Part shown: positions 26,784 to 35,945 of the stretch, piece after piece | How positions within the stretch are numbered: position 1 is the first letter of the stretch | How the letters are laid out: each line of letters begins with the position of its first letter | Source of the DNA: Granulosicoccus sp045106195 | Lineage (GTDB): Bacteria > Pseudomonadota > Gammaproteobacteria > Granulosicoccales > Granulosicoccaceae | DNA: 64,000 nucleotides | Reading direction: 5' to 3' | NCBI GenBank assembly: GCA_045106195.1 | Contig: JBGCEH010000009.1 | Location: 248,001-312,000, forward strand | Notes under the pieces: model-generated | The model's input: only the letters and a program-made list of their open reading frames with translations | What the model was told of the DNA's origin: nothing | The model's database searches: none | Position numbers and translations under genes: made by a program

Positions 26784-27193
26784 GACGCAGTTGATAGCTC
26801 GGGAAAACTAAACGGGTAACAAATACTGAATTGCATTGACAGAGGATGGCAACGAATAACATTGCGTCTATTGCCAACATTTAAAAGACTAATCAATCCA
26901 GTGCAAACCCTATTCCACGGGTTGCGTCATTCCTGTTTTGCCTAACACCGAGCGCCACTGATTTTCCGACAATCAGGGTTTGCTCACATTTTTTAACGCC
27001 CAAGAATCATGACAGCAAGATGTATCATGCTTTGCAAAGAAGCAGCAGTATCGATCAAAGATCGATACTGCGTAACATCTACCCAGCAGTTTCAACGTCC
27101 GCCACAGAATGAATAACGTACCCGACGTAGTTTTACTGTCTGTGCCAGCTCCGAGTCATAGACATGCCTTAGCGGCTTGAACGAACAGTAACT
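26784..27193. other. Gene-free spacer with a perfect hairpin
   Basis: This 410-bp interval separates the GAF-HlyD operon promoter side from the end of the IorB-like gene. It contains no credible coding frame. The only clear structure is the inverted repeat at 27045-27071. Confidence 0.55.
27045..27071. terminator. Perfect 12-bp inverted repeat with 3-nt loop (possible terminator or operator)
   Basis: GCAGTATCGATC (27045-27056), AAA, GATCGATACTGC (27060-27071) pair without mismatch. It lies about 120 bp downstream of the IorB-like stop codon, where a terminator would be expected on the minus strand, but there is no clean T-tract after it. An operator or a nucleoid-protein site is equally possible. 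Confidence 0.45.
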
Positions 27194-29401
27194 TCACGCA
27201 AATTTGATTCCATTCGCAGTCATGGGCAAGCTAGTGATACGTTTACCTGTCGCCGCATAAATAGCATTAGCCAGCGCAGGACCTGCGGGAGGCAAACCAG
27301 GTTCACCCACACCGCTTGGCGCTTTGTCGGACATCACTATATGCACTTCAACCTCTGGAGCATCGGCTATCCTGAGTGGCTCATACTGCGGGAAGTTACT
27401 TTGCTCAACTACACCATTTTTCAAGGTAATCTCATTGCGCATAACTGCACCAAGTCCGTACCCGATACTGCCTTCCATTTGCGCTCTAATAACATCGGGA
27501 TTGACGGCGATCCCGCAATCGACAGCACAGACAACTCTGTCGATAGAAATAGCACCTTCTGAGTTCTCAGATACTTCCACGACTTCCGCAACGTAAGTAC
27601 CGAATGACTTGTGAACGGCAATTCCCCGGCCTTTGCCACTGGCGGTTTCACTTCCCCAGCCAGCCTTGTCAGCGGCCAGCTTCAACACACCTGCAAAGCG
27701 GCCCTGATCTTCATCAGTTTCGTCCAGATGCGCCAGTCGGAATTCTACCGGATCACTACCCACAGCCTCCGCCGCCATATCTATCAACACCTCCATGGTA
27801 TAACCTGATTGGCTGTGACCGACAGAACGCCACCATAGAACAGGCATGGGAGACTCGTAGTCGGTGAGACCAAGCGACATTGGTAACTGGTAAGGGGTAT
27901 CCACGATTCCCTCAACAGAAAAATGATCGACCCCGTTGTGAACCGCCATACTTTCCATTGGCCCACCCTTGAAAATTGATTGTGCAACTGAGCGATGCGC
28001 CCACGCCGATATTTTCCCATTCTCGTCAATACCGATATGCGCCCGCTGCGCAAACATGGGGCGATAAAACCCTCCGGCAAGATCATCTTCCCGGGTCCAG
28101 ACAAGTTTTACAGCCCTTTCTCCGCCAAGCGCCATGAACGCAAGCGCAGCCTGGACATGATAATCCGACTGGCCATTTGCGCGCCTTCCGAAAGATCCAC
28201 CAGCGTAATAGGTAACGATCTCCACTTTTTCGGGTGGCAACTGCGTAATCGCTGCCAGTGTTGGATGAGTGATCATCGGGAACTGACAGCCATCATGTAG
28301 GCGGATACCACCATCTCCCGTTCGTTCAACAACGCAATTTACAGGTTCCATCGGCGCATGGGCTAGTAGCGGAAAATGAAAATCCGCAGAAATGGTCTTG
28401 TTCGCGGTCTTTGCAGCTTTTTCCATCGCAACCCTGTCGCCTTTACCGGTTGCATCATAAACAGGATCTGCATTTAATTTTTCTGTATATTCGCTAAGCA
28501 TTTCTGCTGTACCACGAGAATCTGCCGAGGCATTGTCCCAATGTGCCGTAATTGTGCGCCTAGCTTTGATTGACGCCCATGTTGACTCTGCGTAAACAGC
28601 CACACCCGAGTTGTCCGGAAGCGCTCTTGCATCAACAAACCCATTAACTGTAGAAGCATCTCCCACTTCAAAGCTTTTCAGCTTTCCACCAAACAATGGA
28701 GAACGCAATATGGTCACGTAAACCATATTCGGAACTTTCACGTCGATAGCGAAAACCGCCTTACCAGTTGTTTTCGATACGCTGTCCTTGCGCGGCAGCT
28801 TGTTTTTACCGATCAGTTTGAAGTTGGCTGATGCTTTAAGCGCAGGCTCGGTATTAGGGGACAGCTTTGCAGCAGTCTCGACAAACTCTCCAATATTACC
28901 TCTTTTGTCTGCGCCGTCGCTGAGAATTCCATCCTGAAGATCGACGTCAGAGACCGCGACTCCCCACGTCTCAGCAGCCGCTCGTACCAGCATATCCCTG
29001 GCCGCAGCGCCAGCCTGCCTGTACTGCATAAAGGAATTGGCAATCGCTGTCGACCCACCAGTGCCTTGTCCTCCGAAAGCAAGGTTCTTGTACTGGTCAG
29101 CTGACGGAGCAAACTCCACCTCTACCTGACTCCACAAAACGTCAAGCTCTTCAGCCACTAACGTGCTTAATCCTGTTGTTGTTCCTTGTCCCATTTCAAA
29201 ATGTTTCACAACGACCGTGACAACACCATCAGGGCTGATCTTTACAAACGGGTTAAACCCTACGGTATCCACAGGAGCGGAGCCAGTAGCCGCAGCCAGC
29301 ACACCGCTGGCATTGAAACCGATGGCGATAGAGCTACTTAACAGCGTTGCACTTTTCAGAAAGGTGCGTCTGTTCATTGGTGGGGCTTTTGATGTATCCA
29401 C
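27194..29401 (-). CDS. IorB-like periplasmic molybdopterin hydroxylase large subunit
   Basis: This is a xanthine-dehydrogenase-superfamily Mo subunit of the isoquinoline 1-oxidoreductase beta / membrane aldehyde dehydrogenase type, 735 residues. The N-terminus carries a Tat signal (RRTFLK at 11-16, then a hydrophobic stretch ending VLAAA). Family motifs include KHFEMGQGTTTGLSTLVAEE, GGSFGRRANGQSDYH, LWWRSVGHSQSGY and C-terminal GVGEPGLPPAGPALANA. It would oxidise an aldehyde or N-heterocycle in the periplasm; the substrate is not evident. It starts 2 bp after the stop of the Fe-S subunit gene. No cytochrome c subunit follows. Confidence 0.9.
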   Translation of the reverse strand: MDTSKAPPMNRRTFLKSATLLSSSIAIGFNASGVLAAATGSAPVDTVGFNPFVKISPDGVVTVVVKHFEMGQGTTTGLSTLVAEELDVLWSQVEVEFAPSADQYKNLAFGGQGTGGSTAIANSFMQYRQAGAAARDMLVRAAAETWGVAVSDVDLQDGILSDGADKRGNIGEFVETAAKLSPNTEPALKASANFKLIGKNKLPRKDSVSKTTGKAVFAIDVKVPNMVYVTILRSPLFGGKLKSFEVGDASTVNGFVDARALPDNSGVAVYAESTWASIKARRTITAHWDNASADSRGTAEMLSEYTEKLNADPVYDATGKGDRVAMEKAAKTANKTISADFHFPLLAHAPMEPVNCVVERTGDGGIRLHDGCQFPMITHPTLAAITQLPPEKVEIVTYYAGGSFGRRANGQSDYHVQAALAFMALGGERAVKLVWTREDDLAGGFYRPMFAQRAHIGIDENGKISAWAHRSVAQSIFKGGPMESMAVHNGVDHFSVEGIVDTPYQLPMSLGLTDYESPMPVLWWRSVGHSQSGYTMEVLIDMAAEAVGSDPVEFRLAHLDETDEDQGRFAGVLKLAADKAGWGSETASGKGRGIAVHKSFGTYVAEVVEVSENSEGAISIDRVVCAVDCGIAVNPDVIRAQMEGSIGYGLGAVMRNEITLKNGVVEQSNFPQYEPLRIADAPEVEVHIVMSDKAPSGVGEPGLPPAGPALANAIYAATGKRITSLPMTANGIKFA

Positions 29402-29403
29402 GG

Positions 29404-29865
29404 TTAGCTCTCCAGAATGTCAGATGCGCGATGAATCGCTGCGCGAATTCGCTGATAGGTTGCGCACCTGCACGCGTTCCCGGACATATGAGTATCGATA
29501 TCGTCGTCCGAGGGTTTTGCGTTAGTACTCAACAGACCGACAGCCGACATGATTTGTCCCGACTGACAGTAACCACACTGAACAACATCCAGTTCTTGCC
29601 ACGCAGCCTGCACAGCTTTTGCCTGTGGCGTGTCAATAGCTTCAATGGTCGTTACTTCACTTTCTCCGACCGCACCCAGGGGCAAGACGCAGGATCGCTG
29701 AGGCTGTCCGTTAATGTGCACCGTGCACGATCCGCATGCAGCGACACCACAGCCAAACTTTGTACCTGTTAGGTTCAGTTCGTCACGGATAACCCACAAC
29801 AACGGGGTATCAGCATCGGCATCTATGTTGCGGGTTTCCCCATTTATTTTTAACGTTATTGACAT
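29404..29865 (-). CDS. IorA-like [2Fe-2S] subunit
   Basis: The 153-residue partner of the IorB-like protein has the first cluster ligands C39, C44, C47 and C59 (GCGVAACGSC) and the second set C97, C100, C132 and C134 (QCGYC, ACRCATYQRI). The ACRC form and the two-subunit layout without an FAD protein are typical of IorAB rather than CoxMSL. ATG 29865 (MSITLKING) was preferred over ATG 29877 because it begins at the family N-terminus and has GAGAG 5 nt ahead. No signal peptide, so it probably travels with the Tat-exported large subunit. Confidence 0.88.
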   Translation of the reverse strand: MSITLKINGETRNIDADADTPLLWVIRDELNLTGTKFGCGVAACGSCTVHINGQPQRSCVLPLGAVGESEVTTIEAIDTPQAKAVQAAWQELDVVQCGYCQSGQIMSAVGLLSTNAKPSDDDIDTHMSGNACRCATYQRIRAAIHRASDILES

Positions 29866-30117
29866 GAAGACTCTCATAGGTTTACGTCAGATGCCCAGAA
29901 TATTCTTAAAATTCTGGCTACGCAAGCTGGGACCAAACATTACAAAGAGAATAGCACGACCATTTGTATCATCTTAGGCTGCGTCAACAAACTGTCAAAC
30001 TGGTGTAGGTTGGAAATATAACTCCCGTAGCAGTATGATCAAGGACCTCGCACCCTAACTAAAATACCACTAACCGACATCAAACCCAGAATAAAAACAC
30101 TGGCTGTCGGCCTTGCG

Positions 30118-30570
30118 ATGATGCCGTTGACCACCACAGCAGTTGCGACTGAGGTGAAGCTGCGCATTATGGGGACGACGGATCTGCATATGCACGCCAT
30201 AATTTTTGACTACTACCAGAATTCAGAAGTGGAAGATTTCGGGCTTGCCAGCACCGCAACTCTGATCCGCGATGCTCGCAGTGAAGCCCGCAATAATCTG
30301 CTTATTGACAAAAGCGATCTGATACAAGGAAATATCCAATGGGTGACTACGCAATCAGATGCTAATTGGGGGTTTACACCAGTCAATAACGAGGTTCAGA
30401 TAGTTTTCGATACGGCCCCAGATGCTGTTAATGCCAGTAATGGTCGGAACTTCGAGTATCTGGAACAACTTGAAAATGGATTCGCCCGCTATCGAATTTT
30501 CATGAACAAACACTCTACACCTGAACAATTTATCGCTATTAATTTAAGGTTAACTAATGAGTCACGCTGA
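30118..30570 (+). pseudogene. Internally deleted cpdB (2',3'-cyclic-nucleotide phosphodiesterase) relic
   Basis: The first part matches the start of CpdB-family periplasmic phosphodiesterases (KLRIMGTTDLHMHAIIFDYY, FGLASTATLIRDAR, LLIDKSDLIQGN). After only about 65 residues it jumps to sequence typical of the CpdB C-terminus (FTPVNNEVQIVFDTAPDAV, GFARYRIFMN). CpdB is about 650 residues, so roughly 500 internal residues including most of the catalytic domain and the whole nucleotidase domain are missing. In the catalytic start TTDLHMH is kept, but the usual DNGD reads DKSD. The signal-peptide-like sequence continues upstream to about 30076 without an in-frame ATG. It overlaps the next gene by 14 bp. 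Confidence 0.7.
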
Positions 30571-31108
30571 TCGCCCCGATCCAGAAACTGTTGTGCTTAA
30601 AAATGGAGATCTGGCAGCGACTCCTGAAGAATTGCTGAATTCTCTGAACCAACTCGGTGTGGAACATCAGACGATTGTTCACGTGCCGCTTTACACTGTT
30701 GAACAGGCAAGAAGTGTTCAGTATGCAGACGTGGGTGCTCACACAAAAAACCTGTTTCTACGAAACAAGAAAGGACGAATGTTCCTGCTGGTTGTAGAAA
30801 ATGATCAACAAGTGGATTTACGCAGTCTTCGGGATAAGCTCAATGTTCCCGGAGGACAATTTGCCTTCGCCAGCACCGAGAGACTGGGCCTTTACCTGGG
30901 AGTTGTGCCAGGCTCTGTCTCACCATTGGCTGTTTACAATGACCACGACTGTGCGGTCCAGATTCTTCTTCAAAATAAACTGTTGAATCATGAATGGATA
31001 TATCTACATCCATGTCGTAATACTCACAGCACACGACTGCGCACCGATGATTTACTGAAAGTTCTGGACAGCTGGAAACATCCTGCCACTATATTGGATC
31101 TTGACTAA
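30557..31108 (+). CDS. YbaK/ProX-domain prolyl-tRNA deacylase (ProXp-ala type)
   Basis: The 183-residue protein has the YbaK/aminoacyl-tRNA synthetase-associated fold: HQTIVHVPLYTVEQA near 37-51, then HTKNLFLRNKKGRMFLLVV, LRDKLNVPGGQFAFAS, RLGLYLGVVPGSVSP and the ending LRTDDLLKVL. The KNLFLRNKK and GVVPGSVSP signatures are those of ProXp-ala, which clears mischarged Ala-tRNA(Pro). It acts in the cytoplasm. The start lies inside the 3' end of the cpdB relic, so it may be expressed from the relic's promoter. Confidence 0.85.
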   Translation: MSHADRPDPETVVLKNGDLAATPEELLNSLNQLGVEHQTIVHVPLYTVEQARSVQYADVGAHTKNLFLRNKKGRMFLLVVENDQQVDLRSLRDKLNVPGGQFAFASTERLGLYLGVVPGSVSPLAVYNDHDCAVQILLQNKLLNHEWIYLHPCRNTHSTRLRTDDLLKVLDSWKHPATILDLD

Positions 31109-31245
31109 AGACTTTTCCACATTGACTCAAATCGATATTATTCTTTCGCTCTAGAGTACTTGCTCACTTAATCCTACTACGACTTGACATTTCACCCACA
31201 AATGTTATCCCAAGCCTTTATTCAAGCTTTCCCGAAAAAGTGGGC

Positions 31246-31719
31246 CTAAGTCTCTTTAGGTGGAGGCGGATTATGCACTGTCGCATGAAATGTAGGTTCA
31301 TCACTATTGAGAGCGTCACCTTCTGGCAATTGCATCTGCACCTCTGTTCCTTCCGCCTCAGCCTCCCTCTCGGCTTTGTGCAGTTCGATGGCCATTTGTT
31401 CGCTCCATGGTAACTGATACGCACGAGGTTCCTTGATACCAGGCATTTGTAGCCACAAATAAATGGCCTCGTCTTCTCGCATCAATGATGCAGTAACAAT
31501 AGAGTCATTCAAATGATTTTTGGCCACCTCAATCTGCAAAGGTTTTGGCCGGCTCAGTAAATCATTTATCGCTAAATAAGTGAGTGGGAGAAACATCGTC
31601 GTACAGACCAGAGCTGCAAACTTCAACTGCTTCTTGCGCGGTGAAAGAATTGCGAACAATGCGAGGCCTCCTGCCAATACTCCAGTCACAATATACCATT
31701 GCATTCCTGTCAACATCAT
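31246..31719 (-). CDS. Small two-TM membrane protein of unknown function (ExbB/ExbD-like cluster)
   Basis: I do not recognise a family. The 157-residue protein has two N-terminal membrane helices (about 8-25 and 33-50) followed by a soluble domain of about 75 residues (IVTASLMREDEAIYLWLQMPG, AYQLPWSEQMAIELHKAEREAE) and a Pro-rich acidic tail. Its ATGA overlap with the ExbD-like gene shows it is the third gene of that cluster. A role in assembling or gating the ExbB/ExbD-like complex is inferred only from this. Confidence 0.7.
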   Translation of the reverse strand: MMLTGMQWYIVTGVLAGGLALFAILSPRKKQLKFAALVCTTMFLPLTYLAINDLLSRPKPLQIEVAKNHLNDSIVTASLMREDEAIYLWLQMPGIKEPRAYQLPWSEQMAIELHKAEREAEAEGTEVQMQLPEGDALNSDEPTFHATVHNPPPPKET

Positions 31720-32315
31720 GCACCTCCACGAATACGTTTAGGCAGATCATGAACGCTTCCTGAAACAAGCTTAGAGTCGTCATCCAGTTTGAATCGAAAA
31801 ACTGTAAATTCCTGATTAACGGTCTCAAGATCGAGCTTGGTTGCAAGTATCTGCCGGGTTGCTTTGCTTTTCGGTGTTTTTAAGCTGACGGTTACCGTTA
31901 CGGGCACCGGGTAAATCTTTTCCTTGTTGCGAAAAAGATGCACATTAACTGTGTACTCACCAGACGGTGCCCCTCGGCTATACGCAAACTCGTAATTAAG
32001 CCCGGTTAGATCACTGGATACACCAAGATCATCTCGTAGCAAGTCGAATACACTGCCACCTTTTCTCGTATAGCCAACCGCCTTGTCACCAGGTGCCTCA
32101 ACCCAAAGATCAACGTCAACATTCAGCTCATCAGGCCAACGTAACTCGACAATCATGTTACCAGGTGCCTGGTCGGTATCTTCTGCCTTTGCTTCAGGGT
32201 TGATATGAGGCAATAGCAGCATTACCAGAGTGACAAATCCTGCCAATGCCAGCATGATGACATCCCGGAAAACAGTCGTTCCGCTTTCCTCATCAAATAG
32301 ATCAAGTTCACGCAT
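31716..32315 (-). CDS. ExbD-position protein with one TM and a beta-sandwich-like periplasmic domain
   Basis: The 199-residue protein has an N-terminal cytoplasmic patch and one TM (about 17-36: FRDVIMLALAGFVTLVMLLLP) as in ExbD/TolR. The periplasmic part is not the usual ExbD domain; it reads VDLWVEAPGDKAVGYTRKGG, SGEYTVNVHLFRNKE, resembling a beta-sandwich (carboxypeptidase-regulatory or pre-peptidase type). The usual TM aspartate is represented at most by D18 at its edge. The start overlaps the ExbB-like gene by 8 bp, so the pair is coupled. Confidence 0.7.
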   Translation of the reverse strand: MRELDLFDEESGTTVFRDVIMLALAGFVTLVMLLLPHINPEAKAEDTDQAPGNMIVELRWPDELNVDVDLWVEAPGDKAVGYTRKGGSVFDLLRDDLGVSSDLTGLNYEFAYSRGAPSGEYTVNVHLFRNKEKIYPVPVTVTVSLKTPKSKATRQILATKLDLETVNQEFTVFRFKLDDDSKLVSGSVHDLPKRIRGGA

Positions 32316-32964
32316 TGTCTTCAGTATTATCCAGCCAGAGACTCATAAGCTGAACAGTTCCTCCAGCCAGCAATTGATAGTTAGCCGTCAACCAGACATT
32401 TAATACAGATCCAATCAACGTTGTGTAGAGTGCTGTCGACATACCCTGAATCAGAACAGTCACCATGGGCGCAATGCTGTTGACGTCCGAGGCAGTGTCG
32501 GGATCCACTCCTGAGAGCGCAATGATGAATCCCAGTACGGTACCGATGAGTCCCAGTAGTACCAGCGTGTTGGCAATGTGGCGAACTGATGCGATGCGCT
32601 GTGTTAGCTTTAAACGAAGTGATCCTATAGAGGTTGTTAATATTAGAGAACTTTTACTTATTCCTTGTGACAGATCATCAATCTCCCGATTGATCTGCCA
32701 CGCTCGCCAACAACTAATTAAGAAGCCAACCATAAACACAATAAAGATTGCCACAGAGAGACGAGTCTGATCAGCGCTGACAATTTTTTCGACATACCCC
32801 TCCCAGGCAGCTGCACTCAAGAGCGCAAACGCCAGAATATTCAATAAAAGGAAGCGGAAGAGTAGCGAGGCACAATGCGACTTGACAGAATCAAGTGCAT
32901 GCGGCTCCGTATTGTCAATGCTGGCGGATGCGCGCTGCTCCGCAACGTAAGATGGTGTTGCCAT
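32308..32964 (-). CDS. MotA/TolQ/ExbB-family proton channel-like protein
   Basis: The 218-residue protein has four predicted TM helices (about 35-54, 70-88, 132-152, 176-196) and the TolQ/ExbB core pattern ANTLVLLGLIGTVLGFI and GMSTALYTTLIGSVLN. ExbB-type proteins form pentamers that use the proton gradient to move an ExbD/TolR rod. No TonB or TolA gene is nearby. AGAGG precedes the ATG. First gene of the three-gene cluster. Confidence 0.82.
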   Translation of the reverse strand: MATPSYVAEQRASASIDNTEPHALDSVKSHCASLLFRFLLLNILAFALLSAAAWEGYVEKIVSADQTRLSVAIFIVFMVGFLISCWRAWQINREIDDLSQGISKSSLILTTSIGSLRLKLTQRIASVRHIANTLVLLGLIGTVLGFIIALSGVDPDTASDVNSIAPMVTVLIQGMSTALYTTLIGSVLNVWLTANYQLLAGGTVQLMSLWLDNTEDNA

Positions 32965-33265
32965 GCAAACCTCTTGGTCTCATGGTGAAAGCCAGATCTG
33001 TGATTCTCGTACAACCGTAACGAGCGGGCCTGGGCTCTAGAGCAAGCACGCACCCTGTTCAGTAGTTGGTATCCAATTCTTTCAGATGCCGAAACAAGGT
33101 TAATCAACGTACTCAGAGTGCCGCAGACTCTGTGCCAGATCGGATCGTTGTAACCTCATTTCTTATAGATAATTTTCTCACTAACCCGAATGGAAAACCG
33201 ACGATTCAGGACACATCCAATAGCAGTTTTTGTGTTGTAGTCATGAAAAGGACTGATTGACTAGC
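32965..33265. other. Gene-free spacer upstream of the ExbB-like gene
   Basis: About 300 bp separate the ExbB-like start from the end of the second chemoreceptor gene. No recognisable coding content, repeat or strong hairpin. The ExbB-like promoter must lie here. Confidence 0.5.
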
Positions 33266-34822
33266 CTAAAGTTTAAACTGAGAAATTGCGGTTACCAGCA
33301 TTCCAGCACCTGCTTGCAGCTGTTCTGAAGCAGCAATGCTCTTCTCGGCCATGGCTGCATTACGTTGTGTACCGTTTTCGACATTACTCAGTGCTGATCC
33401 AACTTCGGATACGCCATGTCTCTGGTCATTACTCGCACTATTGATCTGCCCCATCAATACGGCGACCTCTTGAATGGAGCCGACAACCCCGGAAATCGTT
33501 GAAACTGCCTCGGTAACCTGTGATGTGCCCTGCTCGACTCGACTAACACTCGTCTTGACAAGTGCCTCTATTTCTTTGGCAGCTGTCGTACTGCGTTTGG
33601 CAAGAGATCTGACCTCACTGGCCACAACAGCAAACCCGCGCCCCTGGTCTCCGGCACGAGCAGCTTCTACCGCTGCGTTGAGGGCCAGGATATTGGTTTG
33701 AAACGAAATATCGTTAATCACACCGATGATGGCGGCAATTTGTTTACTGTCATCATTCATTCTATTCATGATGGACACAACTTTGCTTACACCATCACTA
33801 CCACATACAGCGACTTCACTAGCTTCCTGTGCAAGTTGATTGGCCCTGTTGGAACTATCAGCGTTTTCCTTGACACGATCGCCCAGTCCCGACATCGACT
33901 GTGAAGTCAGTTGAAGGGAATCAGCCTGAAGAGAGGTTCGTTCTTGCATCTCTCGACTGTCTTGCGAAATACGTGTACTGGCACTGGAGATATTGTCAGC
34001 AGCGTCACGAACCTGTGCTACGAGTTCGATAAGTCGATTTTGCATTAGACATAGCGAGGCAAGTACGCTACCGGGCCGTGCGCTATCAGCTCCCTCCACA
34101 GAACTTAAATCGCCTCCGGCGACACGTCCAACGATTCGGCCAAGCTCCGCAGGCTCAGCACCAAGCGATCGGAATAGAGATGTAATGAAAAGCGACCCAA
34201 GGACAATCGAACTCAGAAGAGTAATAGCACCAACCGTCAACAAAGTCATACGGGAGTTCTCAAAAGACTCCTGAGACAGCGAAATGGCTTTTTTAGCCTG
34301 TTGATCACTATAGGTCAGATATTTAGACACATGGGCGATAAGCTTCGCCAGCAAGGGTCTGCATTCGGCCGTCAACTTATCGATTGCTGCTCTGTCTTCC
34401 CCCGCAGCCGCCCTGGCGACGATATCCAGAGCTACAGGCCCATACAACGATTCAACCTCTGCAATAGCCTTAACCGCTTTATGATCTTCTTCGGTTGCGT
34501 AGTGATCATTGGCAACCAAAGTCTGCAGCTTGCTCAATGCTTCCTGCATATGAGCATGCGCCAATTTTACAGCTTCCAGCTCATGCTGTTTATCCTCTTC
34601 GGTAGAGACGAGAATCAGGTTACGCGCAGCAATAGCCCTGTCATTTACCGCGCCTCGAACTTCCACGACAGCACTGACCACAACCGAATGTTCATTAAGA
34701 TAAGAGCTGAACCGAGTATTTGCCTTACTGATAGTCTGTAGACTGAATACCGATGCAAAAACAGACAACGAAGCGAGAACACCGAATGCAAATATAAGAC
34801 GAGTTCTAAAAGAAAGCTGCAT
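33266..34822 (-). CDS. Methyl-accepting chemotaxis protein with 4HB sensor domain
   Basis: The 518-residue receptor has TM1 (about 8-28), a periplasmic four-helix-bundle (4HB_MCP) sensor (about 30-190), TM2 (about 193-213), HAMP and a signalling domain with the hairpin tip FQTNILALNAAVEAARAGDQ and RGFAVVASEVRSLAKRS. It lacks the C-terminal CheR-binding pentapeptide. Start ATG 34822 (MQLSFRTRL) was set because GGAGAG sits 5 nt upstream; an ATG at 34888 would add 22 residues lacking membrane character. Confidence 0.92.
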   Translation of the reverse strand: MQLSFRTRLIFAFGVLASLSVFASVFSLQTISKANTRFSSYLNEHSVVVSAVVEVRGAVNDRAIAARNLILVSTEEDKQHELEAVKLAHAHMQEALSKLQTLVANDHYATEEDHKAVKAIAEVESLYGPVALDIVARAAAGEDRAAIDKLTAECRPLLAKLIAHVSKYLTYSDQQAKKAISLSQESFENSRMTLLTVGAITLLSSIVLGSLFITSLFRSLGAEPAELGRIVGRVAGGDLSSVEGADSARPGSVLASLCLMQNRLIELVAQVRDAADNISSASTRISQDSREMQERTSLQADSLQLTSQSMSGLGDRVKENADSSNRANQLAQEASEVAVCGSDGVSKVVSIMNRMNDDSKQIAAIIGVINDISFQTNILALNAAVEAARAGDQGRGFAVVASEVRSLAKRSTTAAKEIEALVKTSVSRVEQGTSQVTEAVSTISGVVGSIQEVAVLMGQINSASNDQRHGVSEVGSALSNVENGTQRNAAMAEKSIAASEQLQAGAGMLVTAISQFKL

Positions 34823-34867
34823 TTTTCTCTCCAGGGAATCGCGGCAGTTACAGATAGGCCAGCTTCT

Positions 34868-34888
34868 ATGACACACTAACTGTGTCAT
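34868..34888. promoter_or_regulatory. 8-bp perfect palindrome upstream of the chemoreceptor gene
   Basis: ATGACACA (34868-34875), five bases, TGTGTCAT (34881-34888). The site is centred about 55 bp upstream of the chemoreceptor start, in a position suitable for a regulator. The half-site TGACACA is not one I can assign to a specific protein family. Confidence 0.4.
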
Positions 34889-35111
34889 TTCTTCTTAGCT
34901 CCAATTGCAATCTATATCGACAATATCCCCCGAAACTCGACAGTTTTTTCAACGAACAGGGGTTAGTTGTTTGTGTAATTTGGCATAATGTCTTACCGTT
35001 CTGTGCGGATAACATGCAAGCCAGTGCGACAGAGCTTTAACGTGGGTCATTTTCAGCAACACCAACTCAATCCGACACAATTAAATAGCGATACGGAAAC
35101 ACAATAGACAG

Positions 35112-35765
35112 ATGATATTTACGGAAACCGGGCATAAGATTGATATAACAATCAACGACGTATACGTAGCGGGCTGGACTGGCAGAAATAGAGAATCAGT
35201 TGAAAACCATATTCAGGAATTAGCTGAATTAGGTATTTCTCCACCCTCAAAAATTCCCTTGTACTACAGAATTTCAAACGAATGGCTTACCCGGAAATCC
35301 CGTATACAAGTCCTCGGAAATGAGACATCAGGGGAGATTGAGCCACTATTGATTCGACAAGATGGGAAAACCTGGCTTGGATTGGCTTCCGATCATACTG
35401 ATCGTCAACTAGAAGCGTATTCAGTGGCGGCCTCAAAACAAGCCTGCCCAAAACCCATATCCAGCGAGTTATGGAGCTTTGATTCAGTGAAAGATCATAT
35501 GGATGCATTGATTCTAAAGTGCAGAATCCTGGAATCCGGGCAATGGATCGATTACCAATCGGGCGAAATGGCGAGAATCCTACCAATTACGGACTTAATC
35601 TGCGAATCTGAAATTGGGAACCATTCAGCTATGTTATGCGGCACTCTTACAGCCATTGGAGGTGTCAGACCAGCCATGGAATACAGCATGGAACTCATTG
35701 ATCCTGTACTCGATCGAACAATATCATTGGAATACTCGGTTAATACGTTACCTTTGATAGAGTAG
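35112..35765 (+). CDS. DUF2848 protein (fumarylacetoacetase-like fold)
   Basis: The 217-residue protein matches DUF2848: DVYVAGWTGRNRESVENHIQELAELGI at the start, PPSKIPLYYRIS, the central VLGNETSGEIEPLLI and GLASDHTDRQLEAYSVAASKQACPKP, and the C-terminal AMEYSMELIDPVLDRTI. The family is thought to resemble fumarylacetoacetate hydrolases with a shared metal site, but no reaction is established. It stands alone, divergent from the chemoreceptor. Confidence 0.85.
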   Translation: MIFTETGHKIDITINDVYVAGWTGRNRESVENHIQELAELGISPPSKIPLYYRISNEWLTRKSRIQVLGNETSGEIEPLLIRQDGKTWLGLASDHTDRQLEAYSVAASKQACPKPISSELWSFDSVKDHMDALILKCRILESGQWIDYQSGEMARILPITDLICESEIGNHSAMLCGTLTAIGGVRPAMEYSMELIDPVLDRTISLEYSVNTLPLIE

Positions 35766-35945
35766 TAACAGCACTAAAGAAAATAAGCGTTTTTCCATCG
35801 TCATGTCATCTAACACCGTGCCTCCTGCCATAGTGGGATGGTCAGATACAATCTCCACTCCGAACATTACCTCCGCCGGTTCAAACCTCGCCTAAATCCC
35901 AGACATGCTACGCCACGCCTTACAACTGAACCGTTGAGTCGAGAC

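Noticed and set aside
31246..32964. Zorya-type defence system (ExbB/MotA-like ZorA with ZorB)
   Set aside because: No OmpA-like peptidoglycan-binding ZorB, no ZorC/D/E helicase or nuclease genes nearby, and the ExbB-like protein lacks the long ZorA tail.
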